From Terrimonas ginsenosidimutans (GTDB lineage Bacteria; Bacteroidota; Bacteroidia; Chitinophagales; Chitinophagaceae), in NCBI RefSeq assembly GCF_022012415.1, contig NZ_JAKLTR010000016.1, forward strand, positions 1 to 64,000: a stretch of DNA of 64,000 nt, written 5' to 3'. Positions 41,960 to 50,856 of the stretch are shown here, piece by piece. A program made the position numbers and the translations under genes. The notes under the pieces were generated by a model. It saw nothing but the letters and a program-made list of their open reading frames with translations, was not told the DNA's origin and searched no databases. Positions within the stretch are counted from its first letter, which is position 1, and every line of letters begins with the position of its first letter.

Positions 41960-43045
41960 TTAAACCGGCTCCTTTTTCCCGGAAGCAATGCTCCGGTAGA
42001 TCGCTTCAACTACTTTCATATCTTTTAAGCCCATTTCCCCGGGAACGCGCGTCGGCTTGCCATTCTTTACACAAAGGGCGAAATCGTCCATCTGCGCTGC
42101 CTGTTGGTTGATCTGTGGGAAGTTCATTTGCCCGGCCGGTGTTTTGCCCGCCATCCCTCCATAACGGTATGCTTCGGATAATTCAAAATCACCTTTCGCC
42201 GCTTTTACTTTCAGATGATTGATGTTCATGTTATAACTTGAAATGCCCTGAGCAATACAACCGGAAGGGAATTCAAGGGTAAAGTAAATTGTTTCGTCTA
42301 CTTCCTTGAAAAGCTCCGGCCGTTTCTTTTCCTCTCTTGCGGTAACAAAAACAGGTTCTTCGCCGGTTACGTACCGGGCGCCCTGTATGGCATAAACACC
42401 CATGTCCATCAGGCCGCCGCCACCGGCAAGGTTCTTCTTCAATCTCCAGGCAGTTGTATTATTCCCCCAGGTATAGCCGTTGGCGCAGTCTATTTCTTTT
42501 AGCGCGCCATAGACCTTTTGCTGGCCAAGTCTCATCATCTCCTGATTATATGGCTCGAAATGCAGCCTGTAGCCGATCGAAAGGAGCTTATCAGCCTGTT
42601 TGCAGGCGGAGATCATCTCCTGGCAATCGGCGACGGAAACCGCCATCGGTTTCTCGCAGATCACATGCTTGCCTGCTTTAGCTGCGCGGATGGTGAATTC
42701 TTTATGCAAGGCAACAGGCAGAACAATGTAAATGATGTCGATGTCGGGGTTTGAGCTGATCTTGTCGAAAGTATCGTAGTTGTAAATGTTCTTTTTGGGG
42801 ATGCTGTATTTATCTGCCCAGATTTTTTCTTTAGCTGGTGTGCCGGTAACAATGCCCGAGAGATAACAATGCTTTGTTTCCAGCAATGCCGGCGCAAGCT
42901 GCCCGGATGCATATCCGCCGAGGCCTACGAGTGCAATGCCAAGCTTATCTTTTTTGCCGGAAGAGCAGGAGGCAAGTGCTGATGCCGCAGGGGAAATGGC
43001 TGCGGCCGTAAGGGACATGTTTCTGATAAATTGTCTGCGGAGCAT
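41960..43045 (-). CDS. Gfo/Idh/MocA family oxidoreductase, exported
   Basis: 361 aa. The N-terminus MLRRQFIRNMSLTAAA has a Tat-like twin arginine, followed by a hydrophobic stretch and ALASC-SS (a possible lipobox), so it is probably exported folded with its cofactor. Rossmann part: GIALVGLGGYASGQLAPAL (~35-53), CEKPMAVSVADCQEM (~128-142, the family's EKP motif) and GYRLHFEPYNQEM. Substrates of the family are sugars, inositols and glycans. GGGGLMDMGVYAIQGARYV (~205) is typical of glucose-fructose-oxidoreductase-like members. Sugar substrate unknown. Confidence 0.85.
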   Translation of the reverse strand: MLRRQFIRNMSLTAAAISPAASALASCSSGKKDKLGIALVGLGGYASGQLAPALLETKHCYLSGIVTGTPAKEKIWADKYSIPKKNIYNYDTFDKISSNPDIDIIYIVLPVALHKEFTIRAAKAGKHVICEKPMAVSVADCQEMISACKQADKLLSIGYRLHFEPYNQEMMRLGQQKVYGALKEIDCANGYTWGNNTTAWRLKKNLAGGGGLMDMGVYAIQGARYVTGEEPVFVTAREEKKRPELFKEVDETIYFTLEFPSGCIAQGISSYNMNINHLKVKAAKGDFELSEAYRYGGMAGKTPAGQMNFPQINQQAAQMDDFALCVKNGKPTRVPGEMGLKDMKVVEAIYRSIASGKKEPV

Positions 43046-43149
43046 ATTGTGGAAGTTTTATTGATCGGATCATTGGTTCGAATCGCCGTTCACTTCACAA
43101 AAGCTACGGCTACGCAAGGGACCGTTGCGTAGCCGAACTAAAACAAGAT

Positions 43150-43866
43150 TCAAGCCAGTTGTCGCTTATACATCTGTATGGTATTTTCCAGTCCGTAATA
43201 CAACGCATCGCTGATCAGCGCATGTCCAATGCTTACTTCGTCCAGCCAGGAGATCTGTTGTTTGAAATATTGCAGGTTCTGCAGATCAAGGTCATGCCCT
43301 GCATTCAATCCCAATCCCAGCTCTTTTGCTGCTTTCGCCGCTTCCACATAATCTTTTACAGCAGCGGTCTTATCGCCGGCATAGTGCCGGGCATATCCTT
43401 CTGTATATAGTTCAATCCGGTCTGTGCCTGTTTCTGCGGCACCTTTTACCATTTCCACAACCGGATCCACAAAAATAGAAACACGAATCCCTTCTTTTTG
43501 AAATACGGCAATGATCTCCCTGAGATAATCTTTGTGGGCAATCGTATCCCAACCATGATCGGACGTTAACTGGCCGAGTACATCGGGAACCAGTGTTACC
43601 TGGTCTGGTTTGGTTTCAAGTACCAGGTCGACAAATTTCTGCTCGTGTGAATTACCTTCTATATTGAACTCAGTGGTGATGATCTTTTTGATCTTTCTGA
43701 CGTCATCATAGCGGATATGACGTTCATCCGGTCTTGGGTGAACCGTAATACCGTCAGCGCCGAATGATTGTATGTCGATGGCCGACTTTACTACGTCAGG
43801 ATTATTACCGCCACGGGAATTGCGGAGCGTGGCAATTTTGTTGATGTTAACGGAGAGTTTTGTCAT
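43150..43866 (-). CDS. pdxJ: pyridoxine 5'-phosphate synthase
   Basis: 238 aa TIM barrel. Condenses 1-deoxyxylulose-5-P with 3-amino-2-oxopropyl-phosphate to PNP in vitamin B6 synthesis. Visible: [17 protein letters not shown] (~4-20), [20 protein letters not shown] (~36-55), FNIEGN (Glu ~72), [13 protein letters not shown] (~154), [13 protein letters not shown] (~188) and EVSIGHALI (~213), all hallmark PdxJ motifs. An exact -7 element ends 4 nt before the ATG, so the mRNA is predicted to be leaderless. Divergent from the SET gene. Confidence 0.94.
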   Translation of the reverse strand: MTKLSVNINKIATLRNSRGGNNPDVVKSAIDIQSFGADGITVHPRPDERHIRYDDVRKIKKIITTEFNIEGNSHEQKFVDLVLETKPDQVTLVPDVLGQLTSDHGWDTIAHKDYLREIIAVFQKEGIRVSIFVDPVVEMVKGAAETGTDRIELYTEGYARHYAGDKTAAVKDYVEAAKAAKELGLGLNAGHDLDLQNLQYFKQQISWLDEVSIGHALISDALYYGLENTIQMYKRQLA

Positions 43867-43870
43867 GAGG

Positions 43871-43878
43871 CAAAGGTA
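43871..43878 (-). promoter_or_regulatory. -7 element of pdxJ, leaderless position
   Basis: TACCTTTG (minus strand) followed by C; 4 nt before the ATG at 43866. Confidence 0.65.
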
Positions 43879-43951
43879 GGAAATAGAGCGCGAGAGAAAA
43901 CTACGGATGACGTACCGCGGAAGACAGGGCCTGTTGTCTGCGGTCTTCTCT

Positions 43952-43959
43952 TATATTTG
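43952..43959 (+). promoter_or_regulatory. -7 element of the SET gene, leaderless position
   Basis: TATATTTG followed by C; 3 nt before the ATG at 43963. A TTG at 43934 is 15 bp upstream, shorter than the usual spacer. Confidence 0.55.
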
Positions 43960-43962
43960 CTG

Positions 43963-44382
43963 ATGGACAAAAACCTTCGTTATCCGCTGACTACAGGAAA
44001 AAGCAGGATTGCCGGAACCGGTGCATTTGCAGGCAAAGCTATTGGAGCAAAGTGTAAGCTTGGCAATATGGGGGGAGAGATCATTACGTACCGGGAGGCG
44101 CAGAGACGGGTAAAAAAACAGCCGGGTGGTGTATTGTTCATGGTGGAATTTGATCATGAGCCGATTGCGCTGGATGCCAGTGTGAATGTTAATGCGCTTC
44201 GGTTTATTAATCATTCCTGTGATCCGAATACATATATGCGCCGGGCTTACCGTAAAGTGGAATTTTATACGTTAAGACCGATCAGAAAAGGAGAGGAACT
44301 GACCTGTGATTATGGAGAAACACATCACGAAGGAACCCTGCCGTGTAAATGCGGCGCGAAGAACTGCAGGAAATTCATTTAG
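43963..44382 (+). CDS. SET-domain protein lysine methyltransferase
   Basis: 139 aa from the ATG at 43963 (MDKNLRYPLTTGKSRIAGTG); the frame is open upstream but only through the pdxJ gene and its promoter. A minimal SET domain: KSRIAGTGAFAGKAI (~14-28), ALRFINHSCDPNTYMR (~84-99, the SAM-binding NHSC core), GEELTCDYGE (~117-126) and a post-SET-like CKCGAKNCRKFI with three Cys at the end. It can be expected to methylate lysine in a protein, perhaps a nucleoid protein. An H1-like Lys-rich protein is encoded at 24158, but a link is speculative. Confidence 0.8.
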   Translation: MDKNLRYPLTTGKSRIAGTGAFAGKAIGAKCKLGNMGGEIITYREAQRRVKKQPGGVLFMVEFDHEPIALDASVNVNALRFINHSCDPNTYMRRAYRKVEFYTLRPIRKGEELTCDYGETHHEGTLPCKCGAKNCRKFI

Positions 44383-44408
44383 TGATGATGATCTATGGTC
44401 GATCATCA

Positions 44409-45197
44409 TCACAGTTCCATCCACGTATGATCTGCCAGCAATTTTACGGCGGCAATGAATTTCTGAAACGGACCGGAAGCTCCCCATTCTTTCGGAGAAA
44501 CGAGCGATAATAAATGGCTGCCGTCCTTGCGTTCGTAGACGTAATAGGTCTGGCCGATATTTGGTTTGAATGAAAGCTTTGCTTCATAGATCATCATCGA
44601 AAGCTCTTTACGCTTCTGGATCTCCTGTGCCTGCAATGCAAGTAGCTCGATCTGCTGGCGGATCTGCTGTAACTGCATATTGGTCTGTTCTTCCATCGCG
44701 GTAAGCGCCTTGTGCTTTATGATCCCTTCTTCATTTGCTTTGATCACCGCCCCCGCAACAGAAGCGGCATAAGGAAGTACGCTTAATTGCTTGTGATAGA
44801 TCTCGGTGTTGGTATAATTACTTCCATCTTCTTTGAAACCCTGTTGCGTGATCTTAAGATAACCATTAGGCAGGATCTCATGCACGACATGCAGAGAAAC
44901 TTCACCCTTACGGTAGAAATGAATTTCAAACTGGATACTGTCTGTAAAGATCACCTGCGCCTTATCTGCCAGGTCATGCTGAGAGAACTCACCGATGTCT
45001 CCATCTGCAATAACCGTATATTCCGACGTGAATGCCTGGTTTTCGAGCGTGACCCAGTTGTGAGAGATCACAAGGCTTTTGCTGCCTTCAACCGCTTCAA
45101 CTTTATAAATGCCGCTCTTTGGGCGCTCACCCGATTCATATTGACATTTCTCTGGAAATAATTGCCACGAAGCAAGGAAATTGTATGCCTGGATCAC
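44409..45197 (-). CDS. DUF2452-like protein
   Basis: 262 aa from a GTG at 45197 (V-I-Q-A-Y-N-F-L-A-S-W); the reading frame continues 35 codons upstream, but through an 8-bp repeat and without a better ATG context. The N-terminal half (~1-135) is beta-rich and lipocalin-like (SGIYKVEAV, LVISHNWVTLEN, IHFYRKGEVSLHVVHE). The C-terminal half has a helical hairpin (MQLQQIRQQIELLALQAQE) and then FKPNIGQTYYVYERKDG and LSLVSPKEWG, which I take for the DUF2452 (C1orf50-like) signature. No function is known. Confidence 0.6.
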   Translation of the reverse strand: MIQAYNFLASWQLFPEKCQYESGERPKSGIYKVEAVEGSKSLVISHNWVTLENQAFTSEYTVIADGDIGEFSQHDLADKAQVIFTDSIQFEIHFYRKGEVSLHVVHEILPNGYLKITQQGFKEDGSNYTNTEIYHKQLSVLPYAASVAGAVIKANEEGIIKHKALTAMEEQTNMQLQQIRQQIELLALQAQEIQKRKELSMMIYEAKLSFKPNIGQTYYVYERKDGSHLLSLVSPKEWGASGPFQKFIAAVKLLADHTWMEL

Positions 45198-45209
45198 AAC
45201 AGCGTGTTT

Positions 45210-45245
45210 TAAGTGAAAGGTTGAAAGGTTGAAAGGTTGACAGTT
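45210..45245. repeat. octamer repeat (GGTTGAAA)
   Basis: Three tandem GGTTGAAA-type units followed by degenerate ones, upstream of the DUF2452-like gene. An 8-bp rather than 7-bp period, so related only in style to the other elements. Confidence 0.55.
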
Positions 45246-45376
45246 TAAACGTTCAATAGGGTTAGCGGGTAAGCGGTTAATATTGTGCGCCGGCTTATTC
45301 AAATTGAAACGGCTATCGGTCTTCGCGGGTATTAACTATCAGATGTTTGAACTGCTGACATATTAAACGTGTCTTT

Positions 45377-46186
45377 TTATCTGCTCAGAGCGTTTCTGAT
45401 GAGTGAATCTTTTTGGGACGGAGTCCAATCCCGTTTGTTAAGATAGATCGCATCCTCCCAGCCACCGTAGTTGGCATTAGGAAGAATAATGAAGCGACTA
45501 CCAAATTCAGCAGCAAGCTGTTGGACGCCGGCGCTTCTTTCGCTGGTCGATTTTTTGTCAAACACCTGGCTGAAATCGGCAAGGTTATCGCCCAGCAGCA
45601 AAATGATCTCATACCCCCCGGCAATTTTCTGACGGCGGGTCTCTTTGCTTGACTCGGATTGACGCATAATAAGATGTCTGTCATCAGAAAACGGGAAGCT
45701 GAAACGCTTCAGGTTGGCCATAGTACCCGGACGTTCTTTTTCGTCGCGGTTGGTGAGATAAAAAACTTCGATCCCTTTTGAAGCGGCATAATTAAAAAAG
45801 CTCAGGCCTCCGTAAAGAGTATCGGCTATCCCTTTAGAAGTCCACTCATTCCAGGCATCAGCTTCATAGTCTTTACCTTTAAAAGCCTGACTGACAGCGA
45901 AAGGGCTGTTATCCAGGAATGTTTCATCAATATCTGTAACGATCGCTTTGGGTCTTGCCGAAGGTTTTAGCAGGGATTGATCAACCCGGAGACGGGCGAT
46001 ATTGAAAGCCTGGAGACATAATGCCTGGTATTCGGCAGCCTTCTGCTGAAAAAGGGAGGACCAGATCTTGCCGTCAACAACCAGCTCGCTGGTCGTGGGC
46101 AAAGGCCTGCCTGTTTGTTGAGGTCCCTTGCAGGCAAATAATACCGGAACAAATAACAAAAGGGATAGATGCTTCTTCATGGTCAA
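45377..46186 (-). CDS. 5'-nucleotidase/acid phosphatase, lipoprotein e(P4) family
   Basis: 269 aa lipoprotein (lipobox PVLFAC-KG, Cys ~19). HAD-superfamily class C acid phosphatase: KAIVTDIDETFLDNSPF (~80-96) has both catalytic Asp residues (DxDET), FYLTNRDEKER (~142) the Thr/Asn of motif II, and ILLLGDNLADF (~198) the Mg2+-binding Asp of motif IV. It dephosphorylates nucleotides (NMN in Haemophilus) at the outer membrane. The start may be the second Met (46180). Monocistronic. Confidence 0.88.
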   Translation of the reverse strand: MTMKKHLSLLLFVPVLFACKGPQQTGRPLPTTSELVVDGKIWSSLFQQKAAEYQALCLQAFNIARLRVDQSLLKPSARPKAIVTDIDETFLDNSPFAVSQAFKGKDYEADAWNEWTSKGIADTLYGGLSFFNYAASKGIEVFYLTNRDEKERPGTMANLKRFSFPFSDDRHLIMRQSESSKETRRQKIAGGYEIILLLGDNLADFSQVFDKKSTSERSAGVQQLAAEFGSRFIILPNANYGGWEDAIYLNKRDWTPSQKDSLIRNALSR

Positions 46187-46228
46187 TGCAGGGAATAGGC
46201 CTGCAATATAACAAATGCCGGAAAAAGC

Positions 46229-46504
46229 TTAGTTGAAATGCTGCAGCTCATCTTCAATCTCTTCTGTGAGCTTAGACTCATTTTCAGTGATCCAAACGGG
46301 CAATACCTGCTGATTGATAGTCCAGTGTGCGTTAGTGCCTTTATGCATATAAAACACGATCCTGTTCCCACGGTCATCCACTGTGTCAACCGAAAACACC
46401 TCTTCCTCTCCCTGTCTCAGCTTTCTGAAATTGAATTCGCGGAGACGGCCACCAGCTTTGATCAGTCTGGTGAAATGAACCACTTTAGTGAAATGTATCT
46501 GCAT
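46229..46504 (-). CDS. small conserved-looking hypothetical protein
   Basis: 91 aa, soluble. RLREFNFRKLRQGEEEVFSVDTVDDRGNRIVFYMHK reads as an N-terminal beta-sheet; key segments are EFNFRKL and NRIVFYM. The acidic C-terminus is TENESKLTEEIEDELQHFN. No signal and no family I can name. It appears to have its own transcription unit, 40 bp upstream of the e(P4) gene on the same strand. Confidence 0.55.
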   Translation of the reverse strand: MQIHFTKVVHFTRLIKAGGRLREFNFRKLRQGEEEVFSVDTVDDRGNRIVFYMHKGTNAHWTINQQVLPVWITENESKLTEEIEDELQHFN

Positions 46505-46642
46505 AATCTATCATTAAGGACTCAGATAACATCAATTATTATGCTAGTGTTCGGTAAAGAACTTGTCGGTTGTGTAAAAAGTTGTTAACAAAACCGGGAG
46601 TGAAAAAGAGTGGCCTGGATGTCTGGCATCAGATGGATGATG

Positions 46643-47488
46643 CTATGGAAAAAGGTAGTAAAGGATGGAGGAAAGGCACATGAGGCCGTCGAGAATAAAG
46701 TAATAGAGCATATCAGATGTATGCTTTTTTGAATAGGAATAGAGAAGGGTGGTGATGAGGCCCGGGATTATAATTGATATGATAGAGGAGAATGGCAGAT
46801 CGTAGTAATGCAGGGTGATGGAGGCGGCCAGGAAGATGATAACAGATATAAAAAAAAGCCGGTCTATGCTTTTTTCGTTCATCCAGGTGATCAGACTACG
46901 GATACCGAGAGTGATGTCGTGCTCGCGATCCCGGTAGTCAAATAGTATGCAGATCGCGTATATCAGGAAGAACCGGCTGATGCAGAACAGGGTAAAGACC
47001 GGTTGCCATTTTTCACCGGAGATGCCGAGGGGCAGAATGGTGGTGACGAACATCCAGACGCCTGCGAGAAAGATGGTTTTTCCGATGGCGATGCGGCGCA
47101 GCAATCTGAACCAGGGATGCGGGATCTTGGGAGCTGAATATAAAAAGGTGATTGCCGCGGCAAAAAGAAGCCAGGGCCAGTGTTCGAGTAACTGAATTCC
47201 GTAAATAGCCGCTCCTGCAGTTCCTGAAATGAACAGCCAGAGATGCGTCGATCTGTGGCGTAACAGCCACCGGGCGCGGTCTGTTTTGTCCTCTGCAAGT
47301 ACAGGTGTGAGATACCAGTGAAAGCTATAACTGGATATGGTGGCGAATCCTACAAATGCAAGTACAGTAATGGACGCGGGACTGCCAAGCAACATACTGT
47401 TTGTCTGCGCCAGCATTAGTATGGCGCAGCAAGCAATAAAAAGGTTGCTGTAAATAAAGGATCGGAAAATATTCCGTAGAAGGGTCAT
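46643..47488 (-). CDS. UbiA-like polytopic membrane protein
   Basis: 281 aa with about eight to nine membrane segments. LFDYRDREHDITLGIRSL (~187-204) matches the second Asp-rich motif (DxxxD) of UbiA-type prenyltransferases; the first (NDxxDxxxD) is not evident at the expected place. That suggests a divergent prenyltransferase or a non-catalytic relative. It starts 2 bp after the stop of the lipoprotein gene at 47491, so they form an operon. Confidence 0.55.
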   Translation of the reverse strand: MTLLRNIFRSFIYSNLFIACCAILMLAQTNSMLLGSPASITVLAFVGFATISSYSFHWYLTPVLAEDKTDRARWLLRHRSTHLWLFISGTAGAAIYGIQLLEHWPWLLFAAAITFLYSAPKIPHPWFRLLRRIAIGKTIFLAGVWMFVTTILPLGISGEKWQPVFTLFCISRFFLIYAICILFDYRDREHDITLGIRSLITWMNEKSIDRLFFISVIIFLAASITLHYYDLPFSSIISIIIPGLITTLLYSYSKKHTSDMLYYFILDGLMCLSSILYYLFP

Positions 47489-47490
47489 CG

Positions 47491-47940
47491 CTACTGAGCG
47501 CGGACGATGATCGGTTCACTATCCAGGGTATCACTTGCGTTGCCGGCTCTGTCTACCACTGCAAAACGAAAGATCATAGAATCATTGATCAGCGGGCTGA
47601 TGCTTTCTCGAAGGAAGTCGTAGGGCATACGGAAAGTGATCTCTCCATTATCCTTGTCCGGGAATTCCGGGAGCGGATAACGGAAAGTGTCTGCTTTTTC
47701 CTGGGTCGGCGGCAGAGAAAGTGCATTTGTTCTTACGCGAATGGCGGTAAAGGCAGCCTGGCCAAGATCGCCTTCTTTGTCAAAATAATTAAGGCGGATC
47801 ACCAGCTCGCCACCAGACGAGATATCGCGGGTATTATAATCTTTTATTTCGAGACGGGGTTTCGTTTCAAACTTATCTTTGCTACACGCAAACAACACCA
47901 CTATTGCAGAAGAAACGAGTATAGCTGGGACGGCTTTCAT
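47491..47940 (-). CDS. lipoprotein of unknown function
   Basis: 149 aa. Signal with lipobox VVLFAC-SK (Cys ~19). The body is a beta-sandwich-like domain (PRLEIKDYNTRDI, GGELVIRLNYFDKEGDLG, MIFRFAVVDRAGNASDT), resembling Ig/FN3-type fold with the Asp-x-Glu-Gly-Asp loop of calcium-binding sandwich domains. Operon with the UbiA-like gene; transcribed divergently from the LuxE-like gene. Confidence 0.65.
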   Translation of the reverse strand: MKAVPAILVSSAIVVLFACSKDKFETKPRLEIKDYNTRDISSGGELVIRLNYFDKEGDLGQAAFTAIRVRTNALSLPPTQEKADTFRYPLPEFPDKDNGEITFRMPYDFLRESISPLINDSMIFRFAVVDRAGNASDTLDSEPIIVRAQ

Positions 47941-47990
47941 TTACTATTGATTTAAACAAATATAAACATTTTTAGAGGACGCAATTGCCC

Positions 47991-48989
47991 ATGAAAAGCG
48001 AATGGAACGATAAAATTTTCAGCACAGAGCATCGTACCCGGGGCCAACTGGCGCTCGAGGTATTTCGATTCCAGTACCAGCACACGCAGGTTTACCGCGA
48101 TTATGTGGATGCGCTAAGGATCCGGCCGGAGAATGTGCTGTCTATCGATCAGATCCCTTTCTTGCCTATTCGTTTCTTTAAATCCCATGCTGTAAAAGCC
48201 GGAGATTTTGAGCCCGCACTTTTATTTGAAAGCAGCGGCACCACAGGAAGTATCAATAGTCGCCATCTGGTGAAAGACGCTTCCATATATGAAAAAAGCT
48301 TTACAAAGGGGTTTGAATTGTTCTATGGACCGGCGTCCAGGTGGTGTGTGATCGGCTTGTTACCATCCTACCTGGAGCGTCAGCATTCCTCCCTTGTGTA
48401 TATGGTGAATGACCTTGTCCGGCAAAGCGGCCACCCCGACAGTGGCTTTTACCTCAATGAGTATGACCGGCTGGCGGAAGTATTGATGCGGCTGGAAAAG
48501 GCGGGGCAGCGTACAATATTGATCGGTGTGACGTTTGGCCTGCTTGATTTCGCGGAAAGTATGGGTTTGCCGGCATTGAAAAACGCGATCGTAATGGAGA
48601 CCGGCGGCATGAAAGGGCGCAGAAAGGAAATGATACGCCAGGAAGTACACGATATCCTTTCAGCTGCATTTCATCTGGGCGAGATCCATTCGGAGTACGG
48701 CATGACGGAATTGCTTTCGCAGGCCTATTCCCCCGGGGACGGGATCTTTACCTGTCCGCCCTGGATGGAGATCCGGCTTCGCGACGAGTCGGATCCTTTA
48801 AGCTCTTATGGTCCCTCTCCGGAAGGAGCCTATACCGGCGCAGTCAATATAATCGATCTTGCCAATATCCATTCCTGCAGTTTTATTGCTACTGACGATG
48901 CCGCCCGTCTTCATCCTGATGGCACTTTTGAGATTTTGGGAAGATTGGATAATAGTGATGTGAGGGGGTGTAGTTTGATGGCGGTGTAG
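47991..48989 (+). CDS. LuxE-like acyl-protein synthetase
   Basis: 332 aa from the ATG at 47991 (MKSEWNDKIF). The ANL-superfamily adenylation fold of LuxE: IPFLPIRFFKSHAV (~51-64), the phosphate loop FESSGTTGSINSRHLV (~78-93), VMETGGMKGRRKEM (~202-215) and HSEYGMTELLSQAY (~232-245). LuxE activates fatty acids as acyl-AMP and passes them to a cysteine. Without LuxC/D here it may act in O-antigen, lipid or secondary metabolism. ANL family membership is clear; the substrate is not. Confidence 0.75.
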   Translation: MKSEWNDKIFSTEHRTRGQLALEVFRFQYQHTQVYRDYVDALRIRPENVLSIDQIPFLPIRFFKSHAVKAGDFEPALLFESSGTTGSINSRHLVKDASIYEKSFTKGFELFYGPASRWCVIGLLPSYLERQHSSLVYMVNDLVRQSGHPDSGFYLNEYDRLAEVLMRLEKAGQRTILIGVTFGLLDFAESMGLPALKNAIVMETGGMKGRRKEMIRQEVHDILSAAFHLGEIHSEYGMTELLSQAYSPGDGIFTCPPWMEIRLRDESDPLSSYGPSPEGAYTGAVNIIDLANIHSCSFIATDDAARLHPDGTFEILGRLDNSDVRGCSLMAV

Positions 48990-48993
48990 AGAG

Positions 48994-49035
48994 GATGGAC
49001 GATGTTCGATAGCCAGCTATCGACCATCGTCCATC
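48994..49035. repeat. near-perfect inverted heptamer element
   Basis: Arms 48994-49013 and 49016-49035 match as reverse complements at 19 of 20 positions with a 2-bp centre; the units are GATGGAC, GATGTTC, GATAGCC. It lies in the 57-bp gap between two convergent genes (LuxE-like and LytTR) and can serve as a two-way terminator, although no T-run follows. Confidence 0.8.
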
Positions 49036-49046
49036 GACCATTCCCT

Positions 49047-49805
49047 CTACGCACTATGCATCCACTCCCTGAATTGCGGGGCCATTTCCTGGCTGACAAT
49101 GATGTAGTGGTTGAGCTCCGGTACCGTCAGATCTATCTGCACTTTTACTTTTTCGTAGGTTTTGAAACTGCGGATGTAATTGATGTTAACGATGTACTGG
49201 CGATTAGCACGAAAGAAATTCGCTGTATCAAGCGTAAGTTCGAGCTCAGCGAGGTTATGATCCGCCAGGTATTTCTTACCGTCATTATCCAGGGCGTATA
49301 CGACCTTGTTTTCTGTATAGAATAACACAATGTCTTCCAGCCGCAGTGCAATATGCTCAGTGCCTTTGCGAACGATCAGTCTTTGCTTCTTATGATCACG
49401 CACGAAACGGGTAAGATTAGCGTAGGATTGCTGGCCGGAAAAATGGCGCTCAAGCATTCTGTATTTGGACAGCGATTTATTGAGCTCGATCTTGTCAACA
49501 GGCTTCAGCAGATAGTCAATCCCGTTATGTTCAAACGCATTCATCAGAAAATCTTCATAACAGGTGATAAAGATCACGGGTGTATGAACGGATACATGAT
49601 TAAAGATCTCAAAAGAAAGCCCGTCTCCTAATTGGACATCACAGAAAATAAGATCTATGGACGGATGTGCCGACAGATAGCTGATGCTCTCCTTTACAGT
49701 TGCGAGTCTTGTTACAACCTGTACATCAGTTGCGATATCTGCAAGTGAACTGACGAGGTTTTCATAAGCGGGTTTTTCGTCTTCGATGATAACAGTGTTC
49801 AACAT
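49047..49805 (-). CDS. LytTR-family response regulator
   Basis: 252 aa. Receiver domain (~1-118): MLNTVIIEDEKPAYENL with the acidic pair, IDLIFCDVQLGDG with the phosphorylated Asp (~56), PVIFITCYEDF (Thr), and LLKPVDKIEL (Lys). LytTR DNA-binding domain (~145-250): RLIVRKGTEHIALRLEDI, RANRQYIVNINYI (the recognition-strand region). Partner of the histidine kinase 43 bp upstream. Such pairs often regulate adjacent envelope or transport genes, but no clear target is next to it. Confidence 0.92.
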   Translation of the reverse strand: MLNTVIIEDEKPAYENLVSSLADIATDVQVVTRLATVKESISYLSAHPSIDLIFCDVQLGDGLSFEIFNHVSVHTPVIFITCYEDFLMNAFEHNGIDYLLKPVDKIELNKSLSKYRMLERHFSGQQSYANLTRFVRDHKKQRLIVRKGTEHIALRLEDIVLFYTENKVVYALDNDGKKYLADHNLAELELTLDTANFFRANRQYIVNINYIRSFKTYEKVKVQIDLTVPELNHYIIVSQEMAPQFREWMHSA

Positions 49806-49848
49806 GGTTAAGGGTTTTATCCAATGCTGGTTCCAGGGGGCAAACAGC

Positions 49849-50856
49849 TCAGGTGATTAATGGTAATTTGACGGTGAAGTTTTCCCGGGTACGTTCAATA
49901 CGGATGTCTTTCTGGAACAGGATACGGTATCTTGAGTTTAGGTTCTTCAGGCCTATCCCTGTTGAATTAACAACATAGGGCTTGGGCTTAAAGTTGTTGC
50001 TGACATAAAGAAAATTTTCATTGGCTGATACTTTTATATGCAAAGGATTTTCTTCTGTGAATTCGTTATGCTTGATGGCATTTTCCACCAGTATCTGTAA
50101 AGAACACGGGGGGATCATTACTTTTTGCGTTTGACTGGTGAGAACTGTATGCAGGTGAAGTTTATCATCATGCCTGATCCGCAACAGGTATACATAGCTT
50201 TCAATGAATTCAAGTTCATCGTGCAGGGGAATGAGTTCTTTATTCCTGTTGATCAGAAAGTATTTATATACCTGGGCCAGCTTGTTGTTGAAAGCGTAAG
50301 CAAGGGACGGTTCATTTACGATCAGGTGGTTGAGTGCATTCAGCGAGTTAAAAAGAAAGTGGGGGTCCATTTCGTTGGTAAGAGCCTGTAACTCTGCCTG
50401 CGAGCGTTCTTTATCAAGCTGATCCACAATCTTTGTGTCCAGTTCTCTTTCCTTGCTCAGAAAAAGGATCTCATATAACAGCGTAAAAAGTATGGCGGCG
50501 GCAATGCAGGCTGCGACGAAGCGATACATACCAGCTTCGGGAAAGCTTTCGTTCGCGATCTTTTGCCAGGTGATCACTGACAAGCTTCCCGTACATGCCG
50601 CATATAAAGCGGATACAACACAAACGGTCAGGATCTTCGAGAATGGATTGGATATTGGTCTATATAAGGGTCTGAGCTTACGGTGGATCCAGGTGCATCC
50701 CATCCAGATCAGAAAAGACGTAACAATAAAGAACGCAGCGATCAGTATCATTTGTACTGATGAGTGACGTTCATAGGAAACAATACCTGCAATAATTGGC
50801 AGGCTGATTCCAAGCACGGGAATAAATATTGCTTTCAGCAGCAGGTCCTTGATCAT
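49849..50856 (-). CDS. LytS/YehU-type sensor histidine kinase
   Basis: 335 aa. Four hydrophobic segments in the first ~130 residues form the membrane sensor. A coiled linker (~140-160) leads to the His_kinase domain: LTNEMDPHFLFNSLNALNHLI, with the phosphoaccepting His in DPHFLFNSL (~168). ATP-binding parts are LVENAIKHNEF (N box, ~262) and GIGLKNLNSRYRILF (~305). It is the cognate kinase of the LytTR regulator just downstream in the same operon. No periplasmic ligand-binding domain is visible, so the signal is probably membrane-borne. Confidence 0.9.
   Translation of the reverse strand: MIKDLLLKAIFIPVLGISLPIIAGIVSYERHSSVQMILIAAFFIVTSFLIWMGCTWIHRKLRPLYRPISNPFSKILTVCVVSALYAACTGSLSVITWQKIANESFPEAGMYRFVAACIAAAILFTLLYEILFLSKERELDTKIVDQLDKERSQAELQALTNEMDPHFLFNSLNALNHLIVNEPSLAYAFNNKLAQVYKYFLINRNKELIPLHDELEFIESYVYLLRIRHDDKLHLHTVLTSQTQKVMIPPCSLQILVENAIKHNEFTEENPLHIKVSANENFLYVSNNFKPKPYVVNSTGIGLKNLNSRYRILFQKDIRIERTRENFTVKLPLIT

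Noticed and set aside
45198-45302. N-terminal extension of the DUF2452-like protein
   Set aside because: Passes through an octamer repeat; sequence unlike the body of the protein.
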